Of a DNA stretch of 64,000 nt, positions 50,365 through 62,700 are shown piece after piece. Numbering within the stretch: position 1 is the first letter of the stretch; the number at the start of each line of letters is the position of its first letter. Origin of the DNA: Corydoras sp. C115. Its lineage: Eukaryota > Chordata > Actinopteri > Siluriformes > Callichthyidae. The position numbers were made by a program, and so were the translations under genes. The notes beneath the pieces are model-generated. The model had not been told where the DNA came from, did no database searches, and saw only the letters and a list, made by a program, of their open reading frames with translations. The stretch covers positions 3,490,501 to 3,554,500 of the forward strand of contig JAFMOC010000072.1 of NCBI GenBank assembly GCA_019802505.1, given 5' to 3'.

Positions 50365-51221
50365 CAGGGGTGTCAAACTCAATTGCACCGGGGGCCAGCA
50401 CACTTTAGGTCACAGGCCGAACAGGATAAACATTTATTGAATACAACAAATAAACTTAAACTTACAACTTTATATAACTTAAAATACTTTGCACTCTATT
50501 AAAATATATGTCAAAATATAAGAAAAATTAACACAAATCAGGAATAAATTACATAAATTAACTAAAATTAATCTGCCAGCATATTAAGTAGATTTATCTT
50601 GTTAAGATAAAATAAAGATTAAATTATATAAATAAAAAAAATTTATATATAGATAAAAAAAAAAAAAAAATTGTTACATTTTTTGCAGTGTATTATTCTG
50701 TGATGGCTAAAGTGTTTATCATCAATCAAAATTCAAGGTTCAGTTTGCTATAGTAAATGTGTCCTGTTTTACAGGTATAATCTGTGTCACTATGTCAGTC
50801 TTCTACATATGTAAACAGACATTCTGCTTCCCAATTGTCTATTTTTGTCTTCCCAATTGTCTTCTCAAAAGTTCTATTTTTAGCCTTTCTTTTTTACAAT
50901 TTCGTAAAAAAAAAAAAAAAAAAGTACGGATTGCTTCGAGGCTGGGGGCTGGGTGCGTAATGAAAGTCGCGGAAAAGGTGCGGGTTGATGTCTCGCCCTG
51001 TCCACCAAGTGGGAGCACGCTAATAATGTCATCAGCACCAGAACAACAGGAGGGCATTATAGTATTTGTAGTATTAGCAGTAAATGTGCTGTTACAGCTG
51101 CACCACTGGTGTATATTACTGGCAGGCTAGCTTCAATAGTTATTGGTATTGCCTTGTGGGTCAAATATAATTATACTGCAGACCAAATTCGGCCCACGGG
51201 CCAGAGTTTAACACTCATCTG
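50365..51221. mobile_element. hAT-like transposon remnant
   Basis: Ends CAGGGGTGTCAAACTCAATT and the inverse GGCCAGAGTTTAACACTCAT plus CTG, both joined to GGCC...CAGGCC / CGGCCCACGGGCC blocks, typical of hAT-type elements in vertebrates. An 8-bp duplication was not found. The 123- and 72-residue frames inside are not recognisable. Confidence 0.6.
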
Positions 51222-53270
51222 CTAGTGGTTTGCCCCATGTTCATTTTAATTAGGCTAAACAGTACTATGTAAATAAGGGCAGTATGTCAGATAATAAAAA
51301 ATTAATAGTATTTTTATCTGTACAGTAGGGGTCTAAAGTTACACACTCCAAACTTCAATAATTTCATTATAACAGTAAGGATCCCAAATATTACATTTCC
51401 ATTAGATTTACAATTAGTCATTTGAGAAAACAAATATTATAATATTATGTTGTAATTTGTACTTGATGATCTGATATACAAATGCAAAATTAACATAATT
51501 TTATAAAATAATATAAAAATAATATGAAATTCTTTCATAAGTGATCCACATAGAAGAGATTAGTTTTTGTGTTGCAGGTTTTGTTATTCGCTTTGGTTAT
51601 CGGCACATGTAGATGATCCTGCCGAATATGCAATTGTTGTTCAAAGTAAACAAACCACCCGTGTTCGATCTACTATCCGTTGATTTGAACGAACCAGGCG
51701 GATCATCTAACTTCTGTGTATCATTTACAGTTACCAAACTCAGCCTCTAAACTATACTAAGCATGGCACCCCTACTATCCAGTAATTAAGAAATGTAAAA
51801 TGTAAAATTGTTTTGTTATAGTATAGATTTATCAACTATCATAAACCAACTTTATGGCTGCAATACTACTGCTCAAATACTATTTTGTTTTAGTAACATG
51901 CACTTTCATTTGCATTGAAAATCAATGAATATTTGGAAACTTTTTTTCAGGTTTGGGACCAGCTACTAGTAGACCAGCTACTGTAGCCTGCTAATAGCTG
52001 CAGAAGACATTTTGTGAAGAATTATAAATTTTATTATATTAGATTTTTTTTATTGTCAAACGCACACCGCACAGCTTGATATAAGGAGAGTCAGTGTGAT
52101 TTTACACTGATTCATCATGATTCATGGGTGTGTTTTGGACGAATGTTGAATAAACCAGTCAGTGTGTCACTAGCCATTCACTGTTCAAGTGGAATTAGTG
52201 GTTCTAAATTGCCACTGTGTACAGTGTCTCTGTAAATGAGTGTATGCCCAGTGATGGATTGGTGTCCTGTCCTGGGTGTATATGCCCAGCACCCAAAACC
52301 CTACCATGCCCCTAATGCATTAGGCAGAAGATGAGATTTTTCTCTTAATTAAGTGTTAAAAATTAATCAACTGTGTCAGACGTTAAAATTTATTTTAATT
52401 TGTACATTTAAGAATGTGAATTTCAAATGATCTGTTTGCAAAATTTACTTTTTTTTTGTATTTTTTTTGCGTTTGGGTGTATAAACCTCAGGACAATTTT
52501 ATGTGTGTGTATGTCTATATAAAAGTGAACTTCAAAGAGTTTGAGATCTCTTTTCACAAAGGTAATGGAAAATGAACATCACAGTTACTCATGCTTCTGA
52601 ATAAGGTTTTTAAAGGGTTCATGTACGTGCTTATTAGGAAGGAAGTCTGCAACACGGCATTGCTGTTAGAGAAGTACAGATTGCTGGGTGTCTCATTGCC
52701 AATCCTCTCATCTCTATACTGTAAACTAAATGCGGACACAATCAGGACTTTAAGACCAATTTTCTTAACTTAAAAATGCTAGAATTTTAATGTCTGTATC
52801 TATCAGTTACTGTTCCCTGCTGTGATGATGGTAAATGCAACTATTATTTAGTGTTAACCAGGATCTATAATCATGGCAATACATGTCTGTTTGTTTTACA
52901 TATTTGTTCTGTTCATCAGTCATTACATTCCTAAAATACTGAAAGCCATTTCAACCTCAAAGAAAACAACTCTGGCTCTCTGGTGCCAAACTTATTTCAA
53001 TATATTATTTTGATAAGATTTTTTAAAGATTTTTTGCCTTTGTAAAATTTATGTTGAATAAATCAATTTTGTAATTTATTGTATAAATATAAATGTTATA
53101 TTGTTATTATATTTATGTCCAGGTCGGTTAAGGTTTATTTTCCAGGACTGCAGTCTTTCTCAGGCCGTGAGTAGTCATTTGTTGGTATTTATTCTTGACT
53201 ATCATTGAAAATGAGTTTATTTATGCTGTATGTTTATACTTTGTGTGTGTGTGTGTGTGTGTGCGCTTGC
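51222..53270. other. col7a1 upstream or first-intron sequence
   Basis: AT-rich. 51,605-51,715 has a short inverted pair (GTAGATGATCCTGCC / GGCGGATCATCTAAC). 52,190-52,330 is a decayed SINE copy (GATGGATTGGTGTCCTGTCC). 53,243-53,262 is a short (GT)n run. No other exon recognised. Confidence 0.4.
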
Positions 53271-53285
53271 ACATCTGTAGGAAAT

Positions 53286-53349
53286 ATGTTGTACTGGACT
53301 TTGATGGTTGCTGTCCTGTTTTCGTGCACACAGAGATCATCAGCACAGA
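53286..53349 (+). CDS. col7a1: col7a1 signal-peptide exon
   Basis: Exon begins at 53,281 after GCACATCTGTAG; ATG at 53,286 is the first in frame. The hydrophobic core LMVAVLFSC and a likely cleavage near SSA-Q fit a secreted protein. Ends in phase 1 at AGCACAGA|GTAATG. Confidence 0.8.
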
Positions 53350-56300
53350 GTAATGACTTTCTTTCTTCATCTATGTCATGAAAACTTTATAAGTTCAAAA
53401 ATATTTTTACATTCACAATAAAATGAAATTAAATGCTATTTGATTTTGGTTTCTCTCATTTTCTCACAATTTTAATCATATCCTATTTCTATGCTCTATT
53501 TACATTGCTGCTCCTAGTGCTTTTAAATGATAGTCTAAACTAACCATGTCATTCAGTGAAGTTGCCACTCCACTTTGACTAACCAGTGGGTGTCACTGAT
53601 GCAGCAAAATCACCAAATTATCCTTTAACTCATAGGCCTTAAGTCATTATGTAAGTATGAGATATAAAGATTTAGAATATTTGCTTTAATCTTCTTCATT
53701 CTTCTTGCTTTGACAAGGTGAAAGCATACCAGCAAAATCAACCATGCAATGTTTGCTGTGAGAAGGTTAATAACTGCCAGTAGGAGCTGAGTTTTTTTAT
53801 CTATTTTATATTTTAGATGTGTTAAAAAGAGAAGCTGTTATATTGTTTGAGGATATCATGAGTGTCTGAGAAATCTGTGAGGTTGGTACAGGATCTATAT
53901 ATGGACAGTGTGACAATGGTGAGATGTGCAGTTGGAATGACAGACGGGGTTAATCTGCATCAGGCTGTCCCTAATCAATGAATATAATATACAATGTTAT
54001 TGGATGACATTGTTATCAGTGATGAGAATTTTTCATTTGAGAGATGGCATAATGCATTGAGGAAGAGGAGAATGAAGGCATACACAAGAGTACATGTGGA
54101 TTATGGAGGGGGAGGGTGGCAGAACTTTGAGTTCATCTTTGAGTTGAGTTCATTTTCAGGACATGGTGTGCAAAGTAAAACAGAATGTAGCGAAAACTTA
54201 CATGCAGGGTGAAATTGATGATGTATGGTTACAGTAGTGATCTGTGATAGACAAATATTTGCCAGAGAAAATTTACAACAGAGACAGTGTCACTGGCCAA
54301 AGGGCAGGAGAGGGAGCTGGACTTGGCAGAGATAAAGTTACTGTGTTTCTTGTTGAGAGAGTTTAGGATGAACAAGATTAGGAATTAGTTTTTCAGAAGG
54401 TCAGCCCAGGTAGGATGAAACAGAGTAGAATTTCCAAACAATTAAAAAAAGAAATAATATTTTAATGGTAAACATGCATATGTCCCAGATTTGCATCAAT
54501 GTCTTTGTACATTTGTTTTTATTTAACAAATACAATTCATTTTTTCATTGAAAACACAAAAACGTTTTAAGGAAGTATTAAATATTTTGAAGTTTCTAAT
54601 TAATATCATGTTTGATTTTGTTTCTGGTTTTTTTTTGTTATCATGTTTGATTTTGTTTCTGTTGCATGTTTTCACAAAGGCTACACATTTGCGTCTAAAA
54701 CAATGATTCACACCATTTCTCCACCAGGGGGCCAGTGTAATAATGCTGGTGTGGCGGATATTGTCTTCCTGGTGGATGGATCCTCCAGTATTGGACGCAA
54801 CAACTTTATTTTGGTAAAGGAATTTATGGCAGGGATTGTCAGACCTTTCTCCAGAGCAGTGAGTCCCTCTGGCATCCGCTTCGGAGCTGTGCAGTACAGT
54901 GACACGGCAAGGTATCTTGCACAAATTTAAATAATCTGTATTAACTTGTTGCACTTGTCCATAGTGGACCTTCGTCGCTAATGTTTTTTAGTGTCTTCAA
55001 ATTTTATGTTTTCAGCAAAATCTTAATCTTAATTTTCATATTTTTGAATGATTTTCTTTTTCAACTCGATTGTGTTTCTTTAAAGAGTTTTTTAACATTA
55101 GTCATAAATTTACTGTAATTCATTTATTTTGGGGGTTAGTGGTTAGCGCTAGTCTCAGCGCTAGGGATTCTTTGTTCCCAATCTCGAATCCCAATCTGGG
55201 TGGAGTTTCCATGTTCTCCTCGTGTCCGCGTGGGTTTCCTCCGGGTTCTCCGGCTTCCTCCCACAGTAAAAAAAAAAACATGGATCAAGATCAATTGAAT
55301 TCTCCAAATTGCCCCGTATAGAGTGTGTTTGTGTGAGTTAGTGTGTGCCCAGCGATAGATTGGCGCCCTGGCATGGGTGTATCTGCCCAGTGCCCAAGAC
55401 GTTCTCCCCTTGATGGGCATGGGGAACTAAAGCTGAAGATAATGGATGGATGGATATTTATTTTGGACAGAGGGTGGCATTGGGCTTCTGGCTTTGGAAA
55501 CCTTTACTTTTACTTATTAAAGGAAACACTTCATGGGGACAATGAGATTTGTGCATGTAAACACGCCATTTACATCCCAAGCAACTGGTGAAAACAGAGA
55601 CACAATTTTCGTGGAGAAAATCTCTGAACAATGAATCTCGTAATATCCAATGGCACCCAGTGATGGATTGCCACGCTGTCTTGGGTGTATCTTCCCTACA
55701 CCTGAAACATTATTCCCTGGATGGGCATGGGGAACCTTCCTGCGTTCATAATCCCTATTATAGGACTAGTGTCTTAAAATCACAACAGTTTAATTTATGT
55801 AACTCATCCTATAGGCTCCATTTAATGAAAGTTTTCTCTTTCTGTTGAATTTAATATCATCCTCAGATACATTATTTCAACAAAAGTATTGGGATACGTT
55901 TCGTGATAATTACATTTAGGTGTTTCGTTTTTTCTCATTGCAACAGAAGTAAACATAAAACAAAAAGAGTTTTGTGCTTCCAATTTGGTGGAAAGGCTTT
56001 TTTCCCACTGAATTGAATCAGTTTATCTATTTTTGGAAAAATATACACGGGAAAATGTGCATGTTCATCTCATTGTCCTGCACTGTTGAAGCCCCATTTG
56101 AGGACGTATAATCACAGTGGTAAATTTTATATGATTATTATGCAATTTAACTTCATGAAAATGTGCTAGAAATCACAGAAACAATGTACAGTTTGTTATG
56201 TTGTTATTTATTTAATGTAATCATGAAATAACATTTTTTTCTTATTGAAAAGGACAATACAGGGCTTTTGCTAAATATTAATACAAACTATTCTTTATAA

Positions 56301-59300
56301 TACTGCTCTAAATTGCGCAGATATGTTGTCTGTGTGTGAGCGTGTCCCCAGGGATGGATTGGCTTTTTTTTTCTCCTCAGTGCTCGAAACATCTACCCTG
56401 AATGGGCATGGCATGTGGTTTTTATTATAATTTACCAGTGATGCAAAATGAATGCTTGTTTAGTTTGCTGTTTATGTCGGTACCACATGACGTTTCTTTA
56501 TATGGATTTCATGCAACTTTTAAACTGTGAAAAATGTATGGAGTATGGTGTAATTCCTACTCTTACTAACGTTTTTTTTGCTATTCTCAGACTTGAGTTT
56601 ACCTTCACCACATATGTGAACAGCACAGAACTTTTAAATGCAGTACAAAATATCAACTATAAAGGAGGAAACACTCGCACTGGAGCTGGCCTTAAGTTCA
56701 TAGGAGATAATTTCTTTAATCCTAGTTCTACTAGAGATGTTCCCAAGGTAAGATCCTTGTTTGTGTGGCAAATTTTTGGGTGTATTTGGGTTAACCCTAT
56801 CATCTCTATAATATAGCTTTTAATCTTTAAGTTTGGGTTTGTCCATTTGATTTGTGGGCTTTTACTGTAATATATTTATTTTGGACAGAGTGTGGTATTG
56901 GGATGTAGTAGTTAGCACATCCGCCTGGGGATCTTAAAATCTGATCCGGTTGGAGGTCCATGTTCTTGTTAAGGTCACATGACCAATACAAAGTTAGGAT
57001 CCACTACTTGGAAGAACCAGTCTGTTAACAGAGGTGGACAGTCAGAGGAGGATTTATTGCACAATTGTGAAATGAGACAACCGCTGGCAGACAACATAGG
57101 AGTTGCGGTAGTAGTAGTAGCGTGACGTCAGAGCGTGATGTCAATGGTAGTGTCCCAATCCACCAGCACAACAGAACGGAGTGAGTAGGAGGCACGGAGT
57201 GGACGGCAGCGGAAGTGCGGAGAGCTTTATCAGGGAACCGACGGTGGAACTCTGTGATGAGGGAGGAGTCCAGGATGGCAGAACGGGGAACCCAAGAACG
57301 TTCCTCAGGACCGTACCCTCTCCAGTCTACCAGAATTGGATTGAGATTGGTGCAGGATAATAGCTGTGTTATGGAGGATATGGTGCCTAAGGGGACAGCA
57401 ATCTCAAGCTGCTCCTCAGGAAACAGGGGTGGCTGGTATCCAGCGAGGTTTCAAAAAACTTCGTCAGACCACCCAAACTTAACACCACGCTCTGTGATGC
57501 AATGTAACTGACCAGCAATGTCTGCGAAACCTCGAACAAGCTGGCGGTAATACGACATTAGACCCAGGAAACTCCATAATTCCTTTAAAATCCACGATTT
57601 CGCTCAGTCCCGCACAGAGTCAGTCAGTCAGTCAGTTAGTCACCAGGACATCATCCAAGTAGACCACAAACTTGTCTTTCAGAATATGCTCCAGCACAGA
57701 GTCCATCAGTCTCTCGAAAGTTACATTACACAGTCTAAACGGGAGCACTTTAAATTGCCACAGCCCATTCCCCCCCAAAAAATGCATTATTTTTCTGTGT
57801 AGAAACAGAGAGGGGTTTCACAATAAAACACATTATTTTTATTTATTTGATGTGGTGGACAGCTGCTGCAATCGGTTTGCAAGACCAAAGAATTACTGGA
57901 CAAACTGTCAGAAACAGTTTAAACACTTAAGGATATTTTTAAAAAACATCTTACAGCACATCTTTTCCACAAGCACTTGCTATGAAAAAAAAAATAGGAG
58001 CCAGATTGGATAATGATTAGGTTTCATTATACTTTTATTGAAACACTTTTTTTTTCTCTGTCCAAGATTGCTATTCTGATCACAGATGGAAAGTCCCAGG
58101 ACAGTGTTGAAGATGCAGCTCAGAAACTCCGTGGCTTGGGGGTTACGATATTTGCAGTTGGTAATAAATCATTTTTATGTTTCTAGTTTTATTGTTTTTA
58201 TTACTTGAAGGCTATGTTTCACTTTCTATGTTTTTTGATCATAGGAATTAAGAGTGCAGATCAGAATGAATTGAGAACCATTTCGTCACCACCCCACAGT
58301 GAATTCACTTCTTTTATTGGAAATTTTAGGGCTCTTAGTTCCCTGCTGCCTCTTGTGTCTCCACGGATTTGTGCTGTATCTGGAGGCACATATCTTAGTG
58401 ATGGTATTTGGCATTTCTAATTAGAGTATGCAGTCTGGGTGAATTAAAACCCTAAAACTAACCACAATTCTGCTTTCATCAGGAGGCTTTAGTGGCCCAA
58501 CTGAGCTCAAGTTTTTAGAAGAGAAAGTGAGTTCTATTCGGTTTCAGTGGACATCTGCAGGGGGACCTGTAACCGGCTATGTGGTGCAGTACACTCCACT
58601 TTCTGGTCTTGGACAGCCGCTGATAGCAGAATTGCGAGAGGTAAAAACAACTATTAGTATTGTTAAGATGTTGAATATGTACACACTGTGCAGTGAAAAA
58701 CTTTCACATAAAAATACAGTAGTGAAGTTAGCACACTTGCTTGATGCAGTGGGCAGCTTTTATATGGCACCCATGGAACAATTGAGGTTAGGTGCCTTAC
58801 CTAGTGGCACTTTAGCCATACTTAATTATCAAAACAAAAGGATCAACAAGTAACTATATTTTAGTAATGGATAATGGATAGGGGCGGCACGGTCGCTTAG
58901 TGGTTAGCACGTTTGCCTCTCAGCACTAGGGATTCCTGGTTCGAATCCCTATCTGGGTTTCCATGTTCACTTTAAAAACCAGACTACATTATGTTGTGGA
59001 AGAACAGTTTATTAATGAGTTTGCATTTAATATGCCTATTATAGATTATAGATTATATTTATAGATTATATTTAATATGCCTATTATAGATATAAATTGT
59101 TTAGTGTTTTTTTTTATGTGTTTGTAACCTTTTTCTGAAAGCAATAAGGCACTCGAGGTTGTGCAATAATGTGAGTAAATCATAGGAAAGACGTGTAACG
59201 GCCCTATGCGTATAACACCTCTTTCCAGTGATTTATTCACAAAAATGTGCTCTCTCATGACTTATTGCTTTAATAATAAACCCAACATGAATCAATCTGA

Positions 59301-59663
59301 ATTATCATAACCTATTTTTCACTTAATTTTTATCATGCTCCTACCTCAATTTGTTACCTAATGTTGTAACAACTGCTTCTTGCAGTGTATGAATGGATTT
59401 TTTTTTACTTTTATTTATGTCTTCTTGCTGCCATTTCCAGGACAGAGTACCAGCCAGTCAGCAGGTCTATGTGGCAAGACAGCTGCGTTCAGGCACTGAA
59501 TACCTTATGTCAGTTATCGCCCAGTATCCCAACAGTGTGGGCGAGGCTGTGTCTGCCAAGGCTCGAACCAGTAAGAAAACATTTGAGTTTACATTTTCAG
59601 AATATACTTAGTAAAAATAGACTTACATACATGTCCATGCATGAAATATGAGTGGCAACAGAA

Positions 59664-59702
<39 letters not shown>

Positions 59703-62700
59703 TGAAACCATCATCCTCTATGCTAAAACTATCCTTTTCAGGGTCTGTGCAGGAAGGAGCCACATTGCGCTTGGTACAGGCTGGCTTTTTTACTTTGGAT
59801 CTGGCATGGGAACCTTCATCTGGCAACATACAGGGCTACAGGATTACATACGGTCAAAGTGGTAATATACTTAACATACAAGGGAGATTATTAAGTATAG
59901 CATGTGAAGTTACTGGGCACTTTTATTTAAAATACTATATTGATTATTTTGGTAGTCTAAGTGGTTAACTAGTGGGTTATTAGACTTAATTAGTAACTAA
60001 GTCTATTGGGTTAACATTCAAACTTTCAGGTGCCCTGTCCTGGGTATCTGACTCTAGTACATGAAGTATTAAGCAAAAAATAATGAGATAAAAATGAAGT
60101 TCAAGTTTATTTATTTATATTAACAATAGTACATTGTCTCAAAGCAGCTTTACAAAACATTAAGATTGACCAAGGCTCAGTGGGGGACTCATCCTCCTTG
60201 AGCATCTGGGTAGCAATAAAAAGGTAAAAAAAAACTTTAAAAGCTTAAACAAACCAATAATTAATTTTCATTTAAGCGTTTTGCCTATTTCCCCAACAGG
60301 GTTTTTAAATAACATTTTGTTGAAATATGGACATGTGTTGTTTTTAAAAAGTGAAAACATTTTCCTCAAAGATTTTCATGTCAGAAAAATACACAGGGCT
60401 ATACATCAACATCCTTTTGTTTTGTAAAAATGGCAAAACAACAAATGGATTTATCTTTCAGTTCTGCTGCAGCATGTGTTTCTGAGATGATAAATAATCA
60501 GAGGAGCAGGAAATGATTTCTATGAACTATGAAAAGCAGGAGCAGCTTTGTTGAGGGTTACAATGTGTTTCTAGGTTGCATTACCTTTTTTTTTTCAAGT
60601 TTTTGGGTAATTGTTTGAGTTGACAGATCTTAACAGGCCAGATTAGGTGTGTCTCTATATTTAGTCTGCTCGGCTTTAATAGCCCCATTCAAATGTCTAG
60701 GCTTGTTCAAGTTTGCCAGTGGGACATGCAGATAGGTGTTTAAATACAATTGTGTATCATATAGGGTGAAATACTTCAGTTTGTTATCACATACCAGTTT
60801 GTTATTTGTTTGTCTTTTCATTCGAATAAGGTGCAGGATTTTAATGTTTCATGTCTATTCCTGCTGAGCTGCGTTCCATACTTGTCATAGCCTGGTCCTG
60901 CCTTATTCATTAGAAATATGAGAACTTAAAAAGACCTTAACAAAAAGATATAATTTTACTAATGATCATTCAAACCATTTACTAAACTGTAAGTGAAGTT
61001 TTCAGTAAATGTAGATTTACCCAGCACCTTATGAGAGATTTTCTATACATTTTATTTGTTGATGCAATTATTTAAACATTGTGTATAAAACGCATCAGTA
61101 ATGTGTACATTAGTGGAATGAAAAAGCAAAAAACTGAAATGACAACAATGAAATGATTAGATAACCACAAAGTAATGAAAAATACCCCGTGGATGGACAA
61201 TAATCCACACTTCTTGGAGTTTCCATGTTTCCATGTCCACATGGGTTTTTTCCTGGTCTCACAGTCCAAAGACTTGGTTTTAGGGTGAAATGACTGCTCT
61301 AAATTGCCCCTATATAGTGTGTCTATGTGAGTGAGTGTGTGACCAGCGATGGATTGTTGTCCTGTCCTGAGTGTATCTGCCCTGTGCCCAAAACATTCTA
61401 CCCTGAAAGGGCATGGGGAAACCCCCAGCGTCCCTAGTCGAAGTTTAAACAGAAGTTAATGAGATGAGATTTTAAGACCATGTGCCAAAACAAGGTCTCA
61501 TGTGTGTTTTCTGTAATGTGTTACATCAGCCACACTGTATATGAAAGTAACACAGTAAAAAGCAAATTTTAATGTATATTTGGGTTTTTGTAATGAACAT
61601 TAAGTATGTGAACATTTTTTTTTATGCTTCACATTGCTCTGTGATTGGTTTAAAGGTCAGCCTGCCAGTTTTCATCACGAACACACAGTGGGGCCGGAGA
61701 CCACGTCTTTGACACTGGATGGTCTTGAAGCAGACACTCAATATGATATCAACTTGTATCCCCTCAGTTCTCGTGATGGTGTTACACCAGCTACGCTTAC
61801 TGCACGCACATGTAAGTATGCACTTAATTTCAACATTCCATTAGGGTTAAATATATAGACATTTTATTTAAAACAAAATCGTTAATAAACTGGTCTTCCA
61901 CAACTTAATCTAGTCTGTTTTTTTTAAAGTGAACATTGCTGAGTAACAGGACACGGGGTTAGTGCAATCTGTTTTGAGATTCCATTATAATTGAATAAAA
62001 ATTACCCTATGTAAACCCATGTAATTCCTAAAGGTTGTATATAAAAGGTTTGTAATACTAACCGTATTAGAGGTTCCACACCCTTTCGTGCCTTATTGCT
62101 TTAATATACCATTAGTATAACAATCCTTTTATATACAATTTTTAGGAGTTACATAGGCTTACATAAGGTAATTTTTATTTAATTTTATTTAGTATTTTTA
62201 ATGGGAAATCAAGATTATTAAAAGATGTTTAGTACCAACAATTTAATCATTTAATTGCAACGAGACCAGTCACTTTATAAAATGTGAAGCTTTTTATTAC
62301 TTTTTAAAGAACATTCTAAAAAATTGTTATTAAATAGTCAATTCATGCTAAAATTATGTGACTTTATGCAGATCACGTGACTTTAGGTCAATAATGCTTG
62401 CAATACAGCCACCAAGCGGTGTTTTGAAAGTTGCAAACATGAATTTTCCATGTAAAACCAATTCCATGTCACCGCCTCATTTGTGGACCAGTTTTGCTTC
62501 ATTGGTGGCTTGTGTTAGGGGCCACGAAGTTGGGTGATGGGAATCACCTCAATTTTGTAAGCAGACATCAATATTATATTAAAACGAACACTGAATATGT
62601 TTACACTTTGTGGTCAGTTTCATTGCTACAGTGTTTTATTACAAGCCTTTGTTACACTTTCACGTTCTTGAATTTCTGGGCAAGTTTTTTTTTGATATCC

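Noticed and set aside
50759..51130. 123-residue frame with hydrophobic stretches
   Set aside because: It sits inside a hAT-like remnant and no homologous domain is seen.
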